From NCBI GenBank assembly GCA_049645705.1, contig JBARUK010000012.1, positions 1 to 64,000 of the forward strand: a DNA stretch of 64,000 nt, written 5' to 3'. The position numbers and the translations under genes are program-made. Below, piece by piece: positions 7,523 through 16,659 of this stretch. How positions within the stretch are numbered: position 1 is the stretch's first letter; each line of letters starts with the position of its first letter. Source of the stretch: JBGNFV01 sp049645705 (lineage in GTDB: Bacteria; Bacteroidota; Bacteroidia; Cytophagales; Cyclobacteriaceae). The notes beneath the pieces are model-generated. The model was not told the DNA's origin and did no database searches. It worked only from the letters and a program-made list of their open reading frames with translations.

Positions 7523-8749
7523 CTATATCCGGGCCGCCCGGAACAGCTCCAGGTCTTTATGTTTCATGCCGAATTTATTAGCTACGTGCCGGTTCGTCAG
7601 GTTACCTTTGTATGTATATACCCCTCTCATAAACCAGTTATGGGTAAATACCAGGTCCTCTATACCGCCAACTTCACCCGCCTGTATAAGCATAGGCGTA
7701 AATATGTTGCTGAAGGCCGTAGTGGCCGTACGCGAAACACGGGAAGGAATATTCGGCACGCAATAATGGATAACTCCGTGCTTTCTGAAGACAGGGTTAC
7801 GGTGAGTAGTGATCTCAGAGGTTTCCACACATCCGCCCTGGTCTATGCTCACATCGATAATGATGGACTCGGGAGGCATCTGCATCACCATTTCTTCTGA
7901 TATAATGCAGCGGTAGCGGCCTTTCTCCATACGGATGGCTCCTATAAGTACGTCGGCCGTCTTCAGTGATTCGGCCAGCACGGCGGTGTCCAGTACGCTG
8001 GTATACACCTGCTGACCCAGCAACTGCTTTACGCGGCGGAGCTTGTATATTTGGTTATCGTAGATCTCGATGCGGGCACCAAGGCCTAGCGCCGCGCGGG
8101 CGGCATATTCTGCTACCGTACCGGCTCCCAGTATAACCACCTTTGTAGGCGGCACACCGGTGATCCCGCCCAGTATTACGCCTTTGCCCTGTGTGGCAGT
8201 GCTCAGGTTCTCTGCAGCTATAAGCATCACCGTACTACCGGCTATCTCGCTCATAGCCCGTACTACAGGCATGCCGCCAACCTTGTCCTCTATAAGCTCA
8301 AAGGCTATGCCCATGATCTTTTTGCGGTTCAGGTCATCTATATAAGAGCTTTTGCGGTTACCTATCTGCAGAGCAGATATAAGGGTAGTGCCGTGCTTCA
8401 GGTAATCCACCTCCTCTTCAGTGGGGGGTTCTACTTTGAGCACAATGTTGCATTCAAATACCTCCTTAGGGCCGTAGGCGATCTTGGCGCCTGCGTCACT
8501 GTATTCATTATCACTGAACTTGGAGGTAGAGCCGGCACCTGCTTCCACCACTACTTCGTGGCCGTTATTTATCAGCAGAGCCACAGACTCAGGGGTAAGT
8601 GATACGCGGTTTTCCTGGAGAGATGTTTCCCGTGGTATACCGATCAGCAACGAGGTGTTACTGGTACTGATTTTTTGAAGCTGCTCTTGTGGATATAGGG
8701 TAGTTTCCTTGGCCAGCTCCTCGAATCCGGAGGTCATTTTGCTACTCAT
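7523..8749 (-). CDS. ald: alanine dehydrogenase
   Basis: This enzyme interconverts L-alanine and pyruvate plus ammonia with NAD. The N-terminal catalytic domain has IGIPRETSLQENRVSLTP and the substrate-site region HGTTLISALQ. The Rossmann domain is GVPPTKVVILGAGTVAEYAA, and the late VCVETSEITTHRNP-like region fits the alanine dehydrogenase/transhydrogenase alpha superfamily. The reading frame opens at 8791, but I prefer the ATG at 8749 (MSSKMTSG), which overlaps the tsaE stop by 8 bp, the same overlap seen between porX and tsaE. The extra 30-residue N-terminus before IGIPRE is common in Bacteroidota members. It is the last gene of a porX-tsaE-ald set. Confidence 0.88.
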   Translation of the reverse strand: MSSKMTSGFEELAKETTLYPQEQLQKISTSNTSLLIGIPRETSLQENRVSLTPESVALLINNGHEVVVEAGAGSTSKFSDNEYSDAGAKIAYGPKEVFECNIVLKVEPPTEEEVDYLKHGTTLISALQIGNRKSSYIDDLNRKKIMGIAFELIEDKVGGMPVVRAMSEIAGSTVMLIAAENLSTATQGKGVILGGITGVPPTKVVILGAGTVAEYAARAALGLGARIEIYDNQIYKLRRVKQLLGQQVYTSVLDTAVLAESLKTADVLIGAIRMEKGRYRCIISEEMVMQMPPESIIIDVSIDQGGCVETSEITTHRNPVFRKHGVIHYCVPNIPSRVSRTATTAFSNIFTPMLIQAGEVGGIEDLVFTHNWFMRGVYTYKGNLTNRHVANKFGMKHKDLELFRAARI

Positions 8750-9200
8750 GGTGTGACAATTGGAACATTCTGCGATCGTCAGCGCTAACAAAAATAGTAA
8801 TTTTGAAATACTGATCAGGCAGAAGGTCAGGAATTTTAGACGGCCATTCTACCCAGCAGATATTTCCGGAGTAAAAGTACTCACTTATACCGATATCCTG
8901 TACCTCTTCCTGGTCTTTAACCCGGTACAGGTCAAAATGGTAGAATTGCTCCCCGGCACTGTTTTCATATTCGTTTACCAGGGCATAGGTTGGGCTGCTT
9001 ACTGTGTCCTCCACTTCGTATAGCAGGGCCATTGCTTTGATGAGTGTGGTCTTACCCGCACCCATCTCACCTTCCAGCAGCCAGACCTTTTTATCTGCCG
9101 CCGCATCACGTATCTCAGCAGCTATGCGAGGCAGCTCATCGGCATTATCACATACCAGCACGGCAGCTCCCTCATTCCCTGTCAGTTCTTCTTTATCCAT
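8742..9200 (-). CDS. tsaE: tRNA threonylcarbamoyladenosine biosynthesis ATPase TsaE
   Basis: TsaE is the ATPase that works with TsaB and TsaD to put the t6A modification at position 37 of ANN-decoding tRNAs. The Walker A motif is GEMGAGKTTLI (about residues 43-53). The family motif SSPTYALVNEY and the Asp-containing FYHFDLYRV follow, and the C-terminal WVEWPSKIPDLLP is typical. Length 152 is normal. Its ATG overlaps the porX stop by 8 bp, so it is probably translated by coupling. Confidence 0.95.
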   Translation of the reverse strand: MDKEELTGNEGAAVLVCDNADELPRIAAEIRDAAADKKVWLLEGEMGAGKTTLIKAMALLYEVEDTVSSPTYALVNEYENSAGEQFYHFDLYRVKDQEEVQDIGISEYFYSGNICWVEWPSKIPDLLPDQYFKITIFVSADDRRMFQLSHHE

Positions 9201-10752
9201 TCTTAGACGCCAGGGTGATAAACGGTATGATCATCTCTTCCATACTTACCCCCCCGTGCTGGAACGTGTCCTTATAATGGTTTACGTAGTGGTTATAGTT
9301 ATTAGGGTAGGCGAAGAAGTAATCTTCAACGGCGAATACATAGGAGGTAGATACATTTACCTTAGGCAGGTACAGATCCTCCGGCTTATAGACAGAGAAG
9401 ACATTTTCCCCATCGTAGCCCAGGTTCTTACCCTGCTTATACCGCAGGTTCGTATTTACATTACGGTCGCCTATAATTTTGAAAGGCTTCTTCACACGGA
9501 TAGTACCATGGTCCGTAGTGATCATGAGGCGACCGCCCTTCTCACCAATGCTGCGTATGAGGTCCAGCAGAGGGGAGTGCTGAAACCAGCTATGGGTAAG
9601 CGAGCGGTAGGCAGCTTCGTCAGGTGCCAGTTCGCGGATCATCTCCAGGTCAGTCCTGGCATGACTCAGCATATCCACGAAGTTGTACACCACCACGTTC
9701 AGGTCGTTAGACATCAGGTTGTGCACACTGTCCACCAGTTGCCTGCCCTGGTTTACGTGCAGTATCTTATGGTAGCTGGACTTAATGTTCAGGTTGTTCT
9801 TCTTGATCTGCCTGAGCAAAAACTCCTCTTCATGCCTGTTCTTTCCTTCGTCATCATCCTCACCCTTCCATATGTCCGGGTGAAACTTGGCCATGTCCGT
9901 AGGCATCATACCCGAAAAGATGGCATTACGGGAGTAGGCCGTGGTAGTAGGCAGTATAGAGTAGTAAGATTCTTCCTCCTGCACGCGGAAGTATTCCGAG
10001 ATCACAGGCTGCAATACCTTCCACTGGTCGTAGCGCAGATTGTCTATCACCAGGAACCACAGGCTGTTGCCTTCATCCAGTTCCGGAAATACCTTTTTGC
10101 GCATAAGCTGATGGCTCATCAGCGGTCGGTCGCTGTCCGGGTCGTTCAGCCATTCTTCATAGTTGTCTATCACAAACTTTGTGAAGTTGGCATTCGCCTC
10201 CGTCTTCTGCATGTCCAGCACCTCGAACATACTCTTGTCTTCCGTATTTTCGATCTCCAGCTCCCAGTACGTCAGCTTTTTGTACACATCTGCCCAGTCC
10301 TCATGGTTCATCTGCTCGCTAAAGGCCATGCTGATGTTACGGAAGTCCTGCTGGTAGCCTATATTCGTGCGCTCAGATACCAGTCGCTTGTTTTCCAGCA
10401 GCTTTTTAGCGCTCAGCAGTATCTGGTTCGGGTTTACCGGTTTTATAAGGTAGTCGGCAATCTTAGAGCCGATAGCCTCTTCCATGATGTGTTCCTCCTC
10501 ACTTTTCGTGATCATCACCACCGGCGTAGAGGGCCTCAGTGATTTGATCTGCGTCAGTGCTTCCAGGCCGGTCATACCGGGCATGTTCTCGTCCAGGAAC
10601 ACCAGGTCGAAAGAGCCTTCCTCGCAGGCTTCCACGGCATCTGCGCCGCTATTGACCGGGGTCACATCGTAACCCTTCTTTTCCAGAAACAATATATGAG
10701 GTTTTAGCAGATCGATCTCGTCGTCTGCCCACAAAATGGTATATCTTTGCAT
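9193..10752 (-). CDS. porX: PorX-type response regulator with PglZ domain
   Basis: This 519-residue protein has an N-terminal receiver domain (residues 1-125, acidic pocket ADDE at 9-12, phosphoacceptor D54 in FLDENMPG, K in YLIKP) and a C-terminal PglZ alkaline-phosphatase-superfamily domain (VIDNLRYDQW, PTTTAYSRN, ITTDHGT as metal and nucleophile regions). In Porphyromonas and Flavobacterium PorX pairs with the kinase PorY to control genes of the type IX secretion system, and its PglZ domain hydrolyses oligonucleotides. It is highly conserved in Bacteroidota. No porY is in the window. It heads the porX-tsaE-ald set. Confidence 0.93.
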   Translation of the reverse strand: MQRYTILWADDEIDLLKPHILFLEKKGYDVTPVNSGADAVEACEEGSFDLVFLDENMPGMTGLEALTQIKSLRPSTPVVMITKSEEEHIMEEAIGSKIADYLIKPVNPNQILLSAKKLLENKRLVSERTNIGYQQDFRNISMAFSEQMNHEDWADVYKKLTYWELEIENTEDKSMFEVLDMQKTEANANFTKFVIDNYEEWLNDPDSDRPLMSHQLMRKKVFPELDEGNSLWFLVIDNLRYDQWKVLQPVISEYFRVQEEESYYSILPTTTAYSRNAIFSGMMPTDMAKFHPDIWKGEDDDEGKNRHEEEFLLRQIKKNNLNIKSSYHKILHVNQGRQLVDSVHNLMSNDLNVVVYNFVDMLSHARTDLEMIRELAPDEAAYRSLTHSWFQHSPLLDLIRSIGEKGGRLMITTDHGTIRVKKPFKIIGDRNVNTNLRYKQGKNLGYDGENVFSVYKPEDLYLPKVNVSTSYVFAVEDYFFAYPNNYNHYVNHYKDTFQHGGVSMEEMIIPFITLASKNG

Positions 10753-10833
10753 GCGATTATTTGCCTTTTTGAATGGCTTACTTTATAGTCGGGCGTAAAA
10801 TAAAAAAATCCTGCACCGTATCTAATCCGGATT

Positions 10834-12066
10834 TTGAATAAGAATAAAATACTAAATGACCCCGTGTATGGCTTTGTAACCATACATAGTGACCTGGTGT
10901 TCGATATAATCGAGCATCCTTATTTTCAAAGGTTACGGAGGATCAAGCAGTTAGGTTTAACCGACCTGGTATACCCCGGGGCTCTGCACACCCGTTTCCA
11001 CCACGCCATCGGGGCCATGCACCTGATGCGCAATACCCTCGATAACCTTCGCTCGAAGGGGCACTTTATGTGGGATCAGGAGTCAGAAGCCGCACAGATA
11101 GCCATATTACTGCATGACATAGGGCACGGACCCTTCAGCCACGCACTCGAGTTTTCCCTCCTCAAGGGGATCCACCACGAGCACCTGTCTCTCCTTATTA
11201 TGGAGGAGCTCAACAGGCACTTCAAGGGTAAACTGGACCTGGCCATCCAGATATTCAACGGAAAATATCCCAGAAAATTTCTGAATGAGCTGGTAAGTAG
11301 TCAGCTCGACATAGACCGGCTGGACTACCTGAAGCGCGACAGCTTCTTTACCGGCGTGAATGAAGGCAATATAGGGGCAGAGCGCATCATCAAAATGCTC
11401 GATGTACACCAGGAGAGCCTGGTAGTAGAGGAAAAAGGCATTTATAGTATAGAAAACTTCCTGAGTGCCCGGCGGCTGATGTACTGGCAGGTATATCTGC
11501 ATAAGGCTTCCGTCAGTGCCGAGAAAATGCTGATTTCTGTAATTAACAGGGCCCGTGACCTCACCCGTGAAGGCAGAGAAGTATTTGCCAGTCCGTCACT
11601 TAAGTTGTTTCTTGAGGAAGAAGTTACCCTGCCAAGATTTCGGGAGGAGCCCGTATTTCTGCAGTCCTTTTGCGAACTGGACGACTACGACATATGGGGT
11701 GCCATAAAAATATGGAGCAGGCACGAAGATCCTATACTAAGAAGGCTATGTAACATGTTGTTAAACAGAAAGCTATTTAAAGTTATTCTGTCTAATGAGG
11801 AGATTGATGAAGAAGACCTGGAGCGGCTCAGTGATCGTATAATGAAAGCCTTCTCCATTACCAGGGAGCAGGTAAAGTACTTTCTGGTCCATGGCTCTAT
11901 GAGTAACTCGGCTTATATAGCCGGGGGACAAACAATAAACGTACTAACAAAAAGTGGCGAGGTTTTGGATGTGGCTACCGCATCTGACCTGCCTAATATA
12001 AAGGCCATGAGTAAAATCGTCAGGAAGTATTACATTTGCTGGCCAAAGAGCGTGCCGTTCGACTGA
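10834..12066 (+). CDS. HD-domain phosphohydrolase (dNTPase/SAMHD1-like)
   Basis: This 410-residue HD metal-dependent phosphohydrolase has the metal ligands in RFHHAIG, LLHDIGHGPFSH and SQLDIDRLDYLKRD, the spacing of the dNTP triphosphohydrolase/SAMHD1 group. Members of this Bacteroidota family are called HD-domain proteins without a tested substrate. The start used is TTG at 10834, directly before NKNKILNDPVYGF; no ATG is available between the upstream stop at 10801 and the conserved region, so TTG (or the preceding ATT) is likely real. It diverges from porX and leads into lpxD 38 bp later. Confidence 0.85.
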   Translation: MNKNKILNDPVYGFVTIHSDLVFDIIEHPYFQRLRRIKQLGLTDLVYPGALHTRFHHAIGAMHLMRNTLDNLRSKGHFMWDQESEAAQIAILLHDIGHGPFSHALEFSLLKGIHHEHLSLLIMEELNRHFKGKLDLAIQIFNGKYPRKFLNELVSSQLDIDRLDYLKRDSFFTGVNEGNIGAERIIKMLDVHQESLVVEEKGIYSIENFLSARRLMYWQVYLHKASVSAEKMLISVINRARDLTREGREVFASPSLKLFLEEEVTLPRFREEPVFLQSFCELDDYDIWGAIKIWSRHEDPILRRLCNMLLNRKLFKVILSNEEIDEEDLERLSDRIMKAFSITREQVKYFLVHGSMSNSAYIAGGQTINVLTKSGEVLDVATASDLPNIKAMSKIVRKYYICWPKSVPFD

Positions 12067-12103
12067 ATCTTTGGCCTATTAATTAATAATATCGGCTTGC
12101 CTA

Positions 12104-13162
12104 ATGGAATTTACTGTAAATCAAATTGCGCAAATACTTGAAGGAACCCTGGAAGGGGACGGAAACACCAAGGTTTCGCAACTGGACAAAATAGAAGAGG
12201 GTACCCCTGCCGGGATTTCGTTTCTTTCCAATCCGAAATATGAGTCCTTTCTTTATAATACCGATGCAGCCGCTGTTATCGTAAAGAAAGACCTGTCACT
12301 CAAAAAGCCCGTAAAGCCTGCCCTGATACGGGTAGAGGATCCCTACCTTGCCTTTACGGCCCTGCTGGAAGCATACCAGAAGGCCACTATTTCACAGAAA
12401 ATGGGTGTGGAAGAGCCTGCTTTTATAGGGGCTGGTGCTTCTGTGGGTGAAGACGTGTATCGTGGGGCCTTCAGTTATATAGGTAAAGGCAGCACGATTG
12501 GGCGCAACGTAAAAATATACCCCCATGTGTATATCGGGGACGGTGTCACCATAGGGGATAATACCATCCTGTACAGCGGGGTCAAAATATACAGCGGATG
12601 CCGGGTGGGCAGAGACTGTACCATTCACGCCGGGACGGTCATTGGCAGTGACGGATTCGGATTTGCTCCCCAGTCAGACGGGAAATATAAGGCCATACCG
12701 CAGGTAGGCATTGTGGTGATAGAAGACCATGTGGACATTGGTGCCAACTGTACCATAGACCGGGCCACTATGGGCGAAACGCTTATCCGCAGCGGGGCCA
12801 AGCTGGATAACCTTATCCAGATCGCTCATAATGTAGAGGTAGGCGAAAATACCGTTATTGCAGCCCAGGCCGGTATCTCCGGTTCTGCCAAGATTGGTAA
12901 TAACTGCGTTATAGCCGGTCAGGTAGGCGTGGTAGGTCATATAAAAATAGCCGACAAAGTAAAAGTAGCCGCCCAGTCAGGTGTGCCCAAATCGATAGAC
13001 AAGCCCGGCACCACACTAATGGGTAGCCCTGGTTTTGAGCATGGAAAATACCTTCGCACGTACGCCGTATTTAAGAATTTGCCTGATTTGAACAGGCGCG
13101 TAAAGGAACTTGAGGAAAAAATCTTAAATTTGCCCTCGATTAAGCCAGGCAATGAAAATTAA
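12104..13162 (+). CDS. lpxD: UDP-3-O-acylglucosamine N-acyltransferase LpxD
   Basis: LpxD adds the second (N-linked) acyl chain in lipid A synthesis, third step of the Raetz pathway. Residues 1-100 are the uridine-binding domain (GISFLSNPKYESFL). Then comes a left-handed beta helix of hexapeptide repeats (IGAGASVGEDV, IGDNTILY) with the catalytic histidine in NLIQIAHNVEVGE. Length 352 is normal. The stop overlaps the next ATG by 11 bp. It is the first gene of the lipid A cluster. Confidence 0.97.
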   Translation: MEFTVNQIAQILEGTLEGDGNTKVSQLDKIEEGTPAGISFLSNPKYESFLYNTDAAAVIVKKDLSLKKPVKPALIRVEDPYLAFTALLEAYQKATISQKMGVEEPAFIGAGASVGEDVYRGAFSYIGKGSTIGRNVKIYPHVYIGDGVTIGDNTILYSGVKIYSGCRVGRDCTIHAGTVIGSDGFGFAPQSDGKYKAIPQVGIVVIEDHVDIGANCTIDRATMGETLIRSGAKLDNLIQIAHNVEVGENTVIAAQAGISGSAKIGNNCVIAGQVGVVGHIKIADKVKVAAQSGVPKSIDKPGTTLMGSPGFEHGKYLRTYAVFKNLPDLNRRVKELEEKILNLPSIKPGNEN

Positions 13163-14546
13163 GCAGCATACCATTCAGAAGTCCGTGACTATTTCCGGCG
13201 TAGGATTACATACCGGCGTTCATGCCAATATGACCTTCCTGCCCGCTAAAGCTAACCACGGCATCAAATTTCAGCGGGTCGATCTCGAAGGCGAGCCTAT
13301 TGTAGACGCCGATGTGGATAACGTAGTAGACCTTAGCAGGGGTACTACGATAGAGCAGAGCGGTGCCCGTATCAATACTGTCGAGCATACCCTTGCCGCA
13401 CTGGTAGGGTTGGAGATAGATAATATCCTCATCCAGCTGGACGGACCAGAGCCTCCCATTATGGACGGTAGCTCCGCCCAGTTTGTAGAAGCACTGGAAA
13501 GCGCCGGACTGGAAGAGCAAAATGCCCTGCGTAACTTCTATGATGTGAACGAGGGCATATTCTATCGTGAGCCCGACCGCAACGTAGAGATTGCCGCCCT
13601 GCCGCTGGACGACTACCGCGTAACGGTAATGGTGGACTATAACTCCCCCGTTCTGGGCAGTCAGCATGCCTCGCTGAACGATATTACCCAGTTCAAAGAA
13701 GAAATATCTTCCTGCCGGACCTTTTGCTTCCTGCATGAACTGGAAATGTTATATAAGAATAATCTGATCCGTGGTGGCGACCTGAACAATGCCATCGTGG
13801 TGGTAGACCGTAAGGTAGAAGACCACGAGCTGGACCACCTGGCATCATTATTCAATAAGCCTAAGGTAGAAGTAAAGAAAGAAGGTATACTCAATAATGT
13901 AGACCTTCGCTATAAGAACGAACCCGCCCGCCATAAGCTGCTCGACCTTATGGGCGACCTGGCCCTGGCAGGCAGGCCTGTAAAGGCCCAGATCCTGGCC
14001 GCAAGGCCCGGACATGCGGCCAACGTGGCCTTCGCCAAGAAGATCAAAAAGGCCATGCAGAAATCATCTGCAGAGAATGTACCGCATTATGACCCTAAAC
14101 TACCCCCTGTACTCGACATCACCCGTATAACCAGTATGTTGCCTCACCGCTATCCCTTCCAGTTGGTGGATAAGATCATCCATCTGGATGATAAGGTAGT
14201 GGCTGGCGTCAAAAACGTAACTATCAACGAGCCGTTCTTCCAGGGACACTTCCCCGGAAAACCCGTCATGCCTGGCGTACTGCAGATAGAAGCCATGGCC
14301 CAGACCGGCGGAATACTTGTGCTGAACACTGTGGACGAACCCAGCGAATACCTGACGTTCTTCCTGAGCATCGATAGCTGTAAGTTCCGCCAGCAGGTAG
14401 GCCCCGGTGACACTATGGTCATCAAGTGTGAACTGCTGCACCCCATCAAGCGGGGTATCGCCAAGATGAAAGGCGTGGCCTATGTAGGTAATACAGTAGT
14501 ATCGGAGGCTACTTTATCGGCTCAGATCCGTAAAAAGAATTCATGA
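13152..14546 (+). CDS. lpxC/fabZ: bifunctional UDP-3-O-acyl-GlcNAc deacetylase / 3-hydroxyacyl-ACP dehydratase
   Basis: The N-terminal 300 residues are LpxC, the zinc deacetylase committing UDP-acyl-GlcNAc to lipid A: GVGLHTG, VEHTLAAL (zinc His), the PPIMDGSSAQFVE motif and the zinc ligand region RHKLLDLMGDLAL. Residues about 320-464 are FabZ, a hot-dog-fold dehydratase of fatty acid synthesis: LPHRYPFQLVDKI and GHFPGKPVMPGVLQIEAMAQ (residues split here), with catalytic His and Glu. This fusion is characteristic of Bacteroidota and Chlorobi and places both branches of hydroxyacyl-ACP use in one chain. Stop and start overlap with lpxA by 4 bp (ATGA). Confidence 0.97.
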   Translation: MKIKQHTIQKSVTISGVGLHTGVHANMTFLPAKANHGIKFQRVDLEGEPIVDADVDNVVDLSRGTTIEQSGARINTVEHTLAALVGLEIDNILIQLDGPEPPIMDGSSAQFVEALESAGLEEQNALRNFYDVNEGIFYREPDRNVEIAALPLDDYRVTVMVDYNSPVLGSQHASLNDITQFKEEISSCRTFCFLHELEMLYKNNLIRGGDLNNAIVVVDRKVEDHELDHLASLFNKPKVEVKKEGILNNVDLRYKNEPARHKLLDLMGDLALAGRPVKAQILAARPGHAANVAFAKKIKKAMQKSSAENVPHYDPKLPPVLDITRITSMLPHRYPFQLVDKIIHLDDKVVAGVKNVTINEPFFQGHFPGKPVMPGVLQIEAMAQTGGILVLNTVDEPSEYLTFFLSIDSCKFRQQVGPGDTMVIKCELLHPIKRGIAKMKGVAYVGNTVVSEATLSAQIRKKNS

Positions 14547-15325
14547 AGCACCCCCAAGCGAACATACATCCCGGCGCTGAAGTGGCCGAAGGCGTAGAAA
14601 TTATGCCATTTGCCACTATTGAAGATAATGTTGTCATCGGCGAAGGCTCGAAGATTTATCCGAACGCTGTAGTGATGAAAGGGGCGCGATTGGGTAAAAA
14701 TGTCAAGGTTTTTCCCGGAGCCGTCATATCTGGTGAACCCCAGGACCTGAAGTTTCAGGGTGAGGAATCAAGCCTGGAAGTTGGTGACAATACCGTTATC
14801 AGAGAGTTTGTAACTGTGAGCCGCGGCACCGATGCCGGTATAGGCAAAACAGTAATAGGCAAAAATTGCCTGCTCATGGCTTACACTCACGTAGCACATG
14901 ACTGCCAGATCGGTAATAACTGTATCCTGGTAAATGCCGTACAGGTAGCTGGTCATGTGAGCATAGACGATTACGCCATAATCGGAGGCACCAGCGCCGT
15001 GCACCAGTTTGTACACGTAGGTGCTCATGTGATGGTCAGTGGCGGATCCCTGGTTCGTAAGGACATTCCGCCCTATGTTACCGCTGGCAGAGAGCCACTG
15101 GCTTACTGCGGGGTCAATTCCATAGGCCTTCGCAGAAGGGGCTATACATCAGATAAGATCCAGGAGATCCAGGAGATATACCGCATTATTTACCAGAGCG
15201 GGCTTAATAACTCCAAAGCCCTGGACCAGATAGAGAATGAATTTGCCGACAGTGAAGAGCGTGACCAGATCGTGAAGTTCGTAAGGGGCTCCGATCGTGG
15301 CATACTCAGGGGGCTGTTCCAATAA
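14543..15325 (+). CDS. lpxA: UDP-N-acetylglucosamine acyltransferase LpxA
   Basis: LpxA carries out the first step of lipid A synthesis, 3-O-acylation of UDP-GlcNAc by hydroxyacyl-ACP. The protein is 260 residues of left-handed beta helix (IHPGAEVAEGVEIMPFA), with the catalytic His in MAYTHVAHDC and the C-terminal helical part starting VNSIGLRRRGY. Its ATG overlaps the lpxC/fabZ stop. The neighbouring genes complete the early pathway except LpxB and LpxH. Confidence 0.97.
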   Translation: MKHPQANIHPGAEVAEGVEIMPFATIEDNVVIGEGSKIYPNAVVMKGARLGKNVKVFPGAVISGEPQDLKFQGEESSLEVGDNTVIREFVTVSRGTDAGIGKTVIGKNCLLMAYTHVAHDCQIGNNCILVNAVQVAGHVSIDDYAIIGGTSAVHQFVHVGAHVMVSGGSLVRKDIPPYVTAGREPLAYCGVNSIGLRRRGYTSDKIQEIQEIYRIIYQSGLNNSKALDQIENEFADSEERDQIVKFVRGSDRGILRGLFQ

Positions 15326-15335
15326 TCCACACCGC

Positions 15336-15962
15336 ATGCTCATAGAAGTAGCGAAATTATCCAAGCGGTTTCAGCGTGAGTGGATATTTCGCGACCTTAG
15401 CATTTCACTCGCAGCGGGCGAGTCATATGCCGTTACCGGCCCCAATGGCAGCGGCAAGAGTACCCTCCTGCAGGTGCTCTCCGGTATTATGCCAGCTACT
15501 TCAGGTAAAATCAGCTATAGCAGGAACGGCAAAGAGATAGGCCCTGACAAGATATATCGCTATCTGTCTTATGCCTCGCCATACCTGGAGCTGGTAGAAG
15601 AGCTTACCCTCCGCGAGCATATCGACTTTCATTTTAAGTTTAAAGAGCCTGCCGACGGTATCGATAAGGAGAGCTTTGCTATACAATCATGGCTGGAGGA
15701 TTCGTTAGATAAGCAGATCAGGTTTTTCAGTTCCGGTATGAAGCAGCGCCTCCGGCTGGCATTCGGATTTTATTCCGCGGACCCTTTTCTCATCCTGGAT
15801 GAACCTACCAGTAATCTGGACAGTAAAGGGGTGGAGTGGTACCTGACAAAGGTAAATGAGGTACGGCAACGTAAGCTGTTACTGGTAGGATCAAACCAGC
15901 CCTATGAGTATGAATTTTGCAAAAACGTTATAAATCTTACAGACTTTAAGCAGCGAGGTTAA
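15336..15962 (+). CDS. ABC transporter ATP-binding protein
   Basis: This is a 208-residue ATPase domain with Walker A GPNGSGKST (about residues 34-42), signature SSGMKQRLRLAF (about 125-136) and Walker B FLILDEPTSNLD (about 149-160). It matches the short CcmA/heme-exporter-like group of ATPases; no permease is adjacent. I start it at the ATG at 15336, 10 nt past lpxA; the frame also opens at a GTG inside lpxA but the extra residues are not ABC-like. Co-transcription with lpxA is likely; substrate unknown. Confidence 0.9.
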   Translation: MLIEVAKLSKRFQREWIFRDLSISLAAGESYAVTGPNGSGKSTLLQVLSGIMPATSGKISYSRNGKEIGPDKIYRYLSYASPYLELVEELTLREHIDFHFKFKEPADGIDKESFAIQSWLEDSLDKQIRFFSSGMKQRLRLAFGFYSADPFLILDEPTSNLDSKGVEWYLTKVNEVRQRKLLLVGSNQPYEYEFCKNVINLTDFKQRG

Positions 15963-15964
15963 TT

Positions 15965-15994
15965 TTTGATTAAATTAACCACTTATTAAGTTTG
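15965..15994 (+). promoter_or_regulatory. predicted Bacteroidota housekeeping promoter
   Basis: TTTG (15965-15968), 18 nt, TAAGTTTG (15987-15994) fits the Bacteroidota -33 TTTG / -7 TAnnTTTG consensus. It lies 41 nt upstream of the lipoprotein ATG at 16036. Confidence 0.55.
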
Positions 15995-16035
15995 ATAGTT
16001 AGGTATAGAAAAACGCACAATCAGATAATAATTTC

Positions 16036-16479
16036 ATGAAAACTTATTCGAAACTCTTTAGCCTGCTTGTTGTCGTACTACTTTTTGCCGCAGGATGCAA
16101 AAGCGATGATGGCGGTGGCAGTGAGACAGAGGCAGAGCGTCAGTCAAGGATGCTATCCAAAACATGGAGTGCCGGTACTGTAAAATACATAGATGAGTCG
16201 AACAACCTTACCGGGTTTGATGATTTTAGCATTACCTTCAACAGTACAGGTACATTTTCTACTTCCGGCGGACAGTCAGGTGTTTCTTATCTGCCTTCCA
16301 GCGGATCGTGGGAATTTGACGGAACAGACCTGAGTTCAGTAACGCTTACTGACGGCAGCAATACTGTTGATCTGGACATCGTCACCCTGACCGATGCATC
16401 ACTGGTATTCAACGTAGACGGCCCCGGTGTAAAGGCAACTGATCCGGACAGGACACTTCGCTACGATCTTGTAGACTAA
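16036..16479 (+). CDS. lipoprotein with lipocalin-like beta-rich domain
   Basis: This 147-residue protein has a signal peptide and lipobox (LFAAGC, Cys at about residue 21), then a DDGGGSETE linker. The rest (residues about 37-145) is beta-strand-rich with regular WSAGTVKYID, FSITFNSTGTFS and SGSWEFDG patterns. These recall small lipocalin-like Bacteroidota lipoproteins. Expected in the outer membrane or periplasm; ligand unknown. It has its own promoter and terminator. Confidence 0.75.
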   Translation: MKTYSKLFSLLVVVLLFAAGCKSDDGGGSETEAERQSRMLSKTWSAGTVKYIDESNNLTGFDDFSITFNSTGTFSTSGGQSGVSYLPSSGSWEFDGTDLSSVTLTDGSNTVDLDIVTLTDASLVFNVDGPGVKATDPDRTLRYDLVD

Positions 16480-16514
16480 TCCTGCAGAACTAAAAGGAAA
16501 GCAGATAATGCATT

Positions 16515-16543
16515 GAGAGGCCTCTTCGGGGCCTCTTTTTTTG
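16515..16543 (+). terminator. Rho-independent terminator
   Basis: AGAGGCC (16516-16522) pairs with GGCCTCT (16530-16536), followed by a run of T to 16542. It lies 36 nt past the lipoprotein stop. Confidence 0.85.
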
Positions 16544-16659
16544 TATATAAATGCCTGACTTCCAGTGCATTATTTAGATTTTTTAACAAATTCCTGGGTT
16601 GGGTGTTATATAGATGCAGCTCTTGAAGTATGCGCTATTTTTTAACATAACATCCTCAC

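Noticed and set aside
9004..10542. 512-codon plus-strand ORF opposite porX
   Set aside because: It lies entirely antisense to the porX gene, whose receiver and PglZ motifs are intact, and its protein has no recognisable domain and a biased composition.
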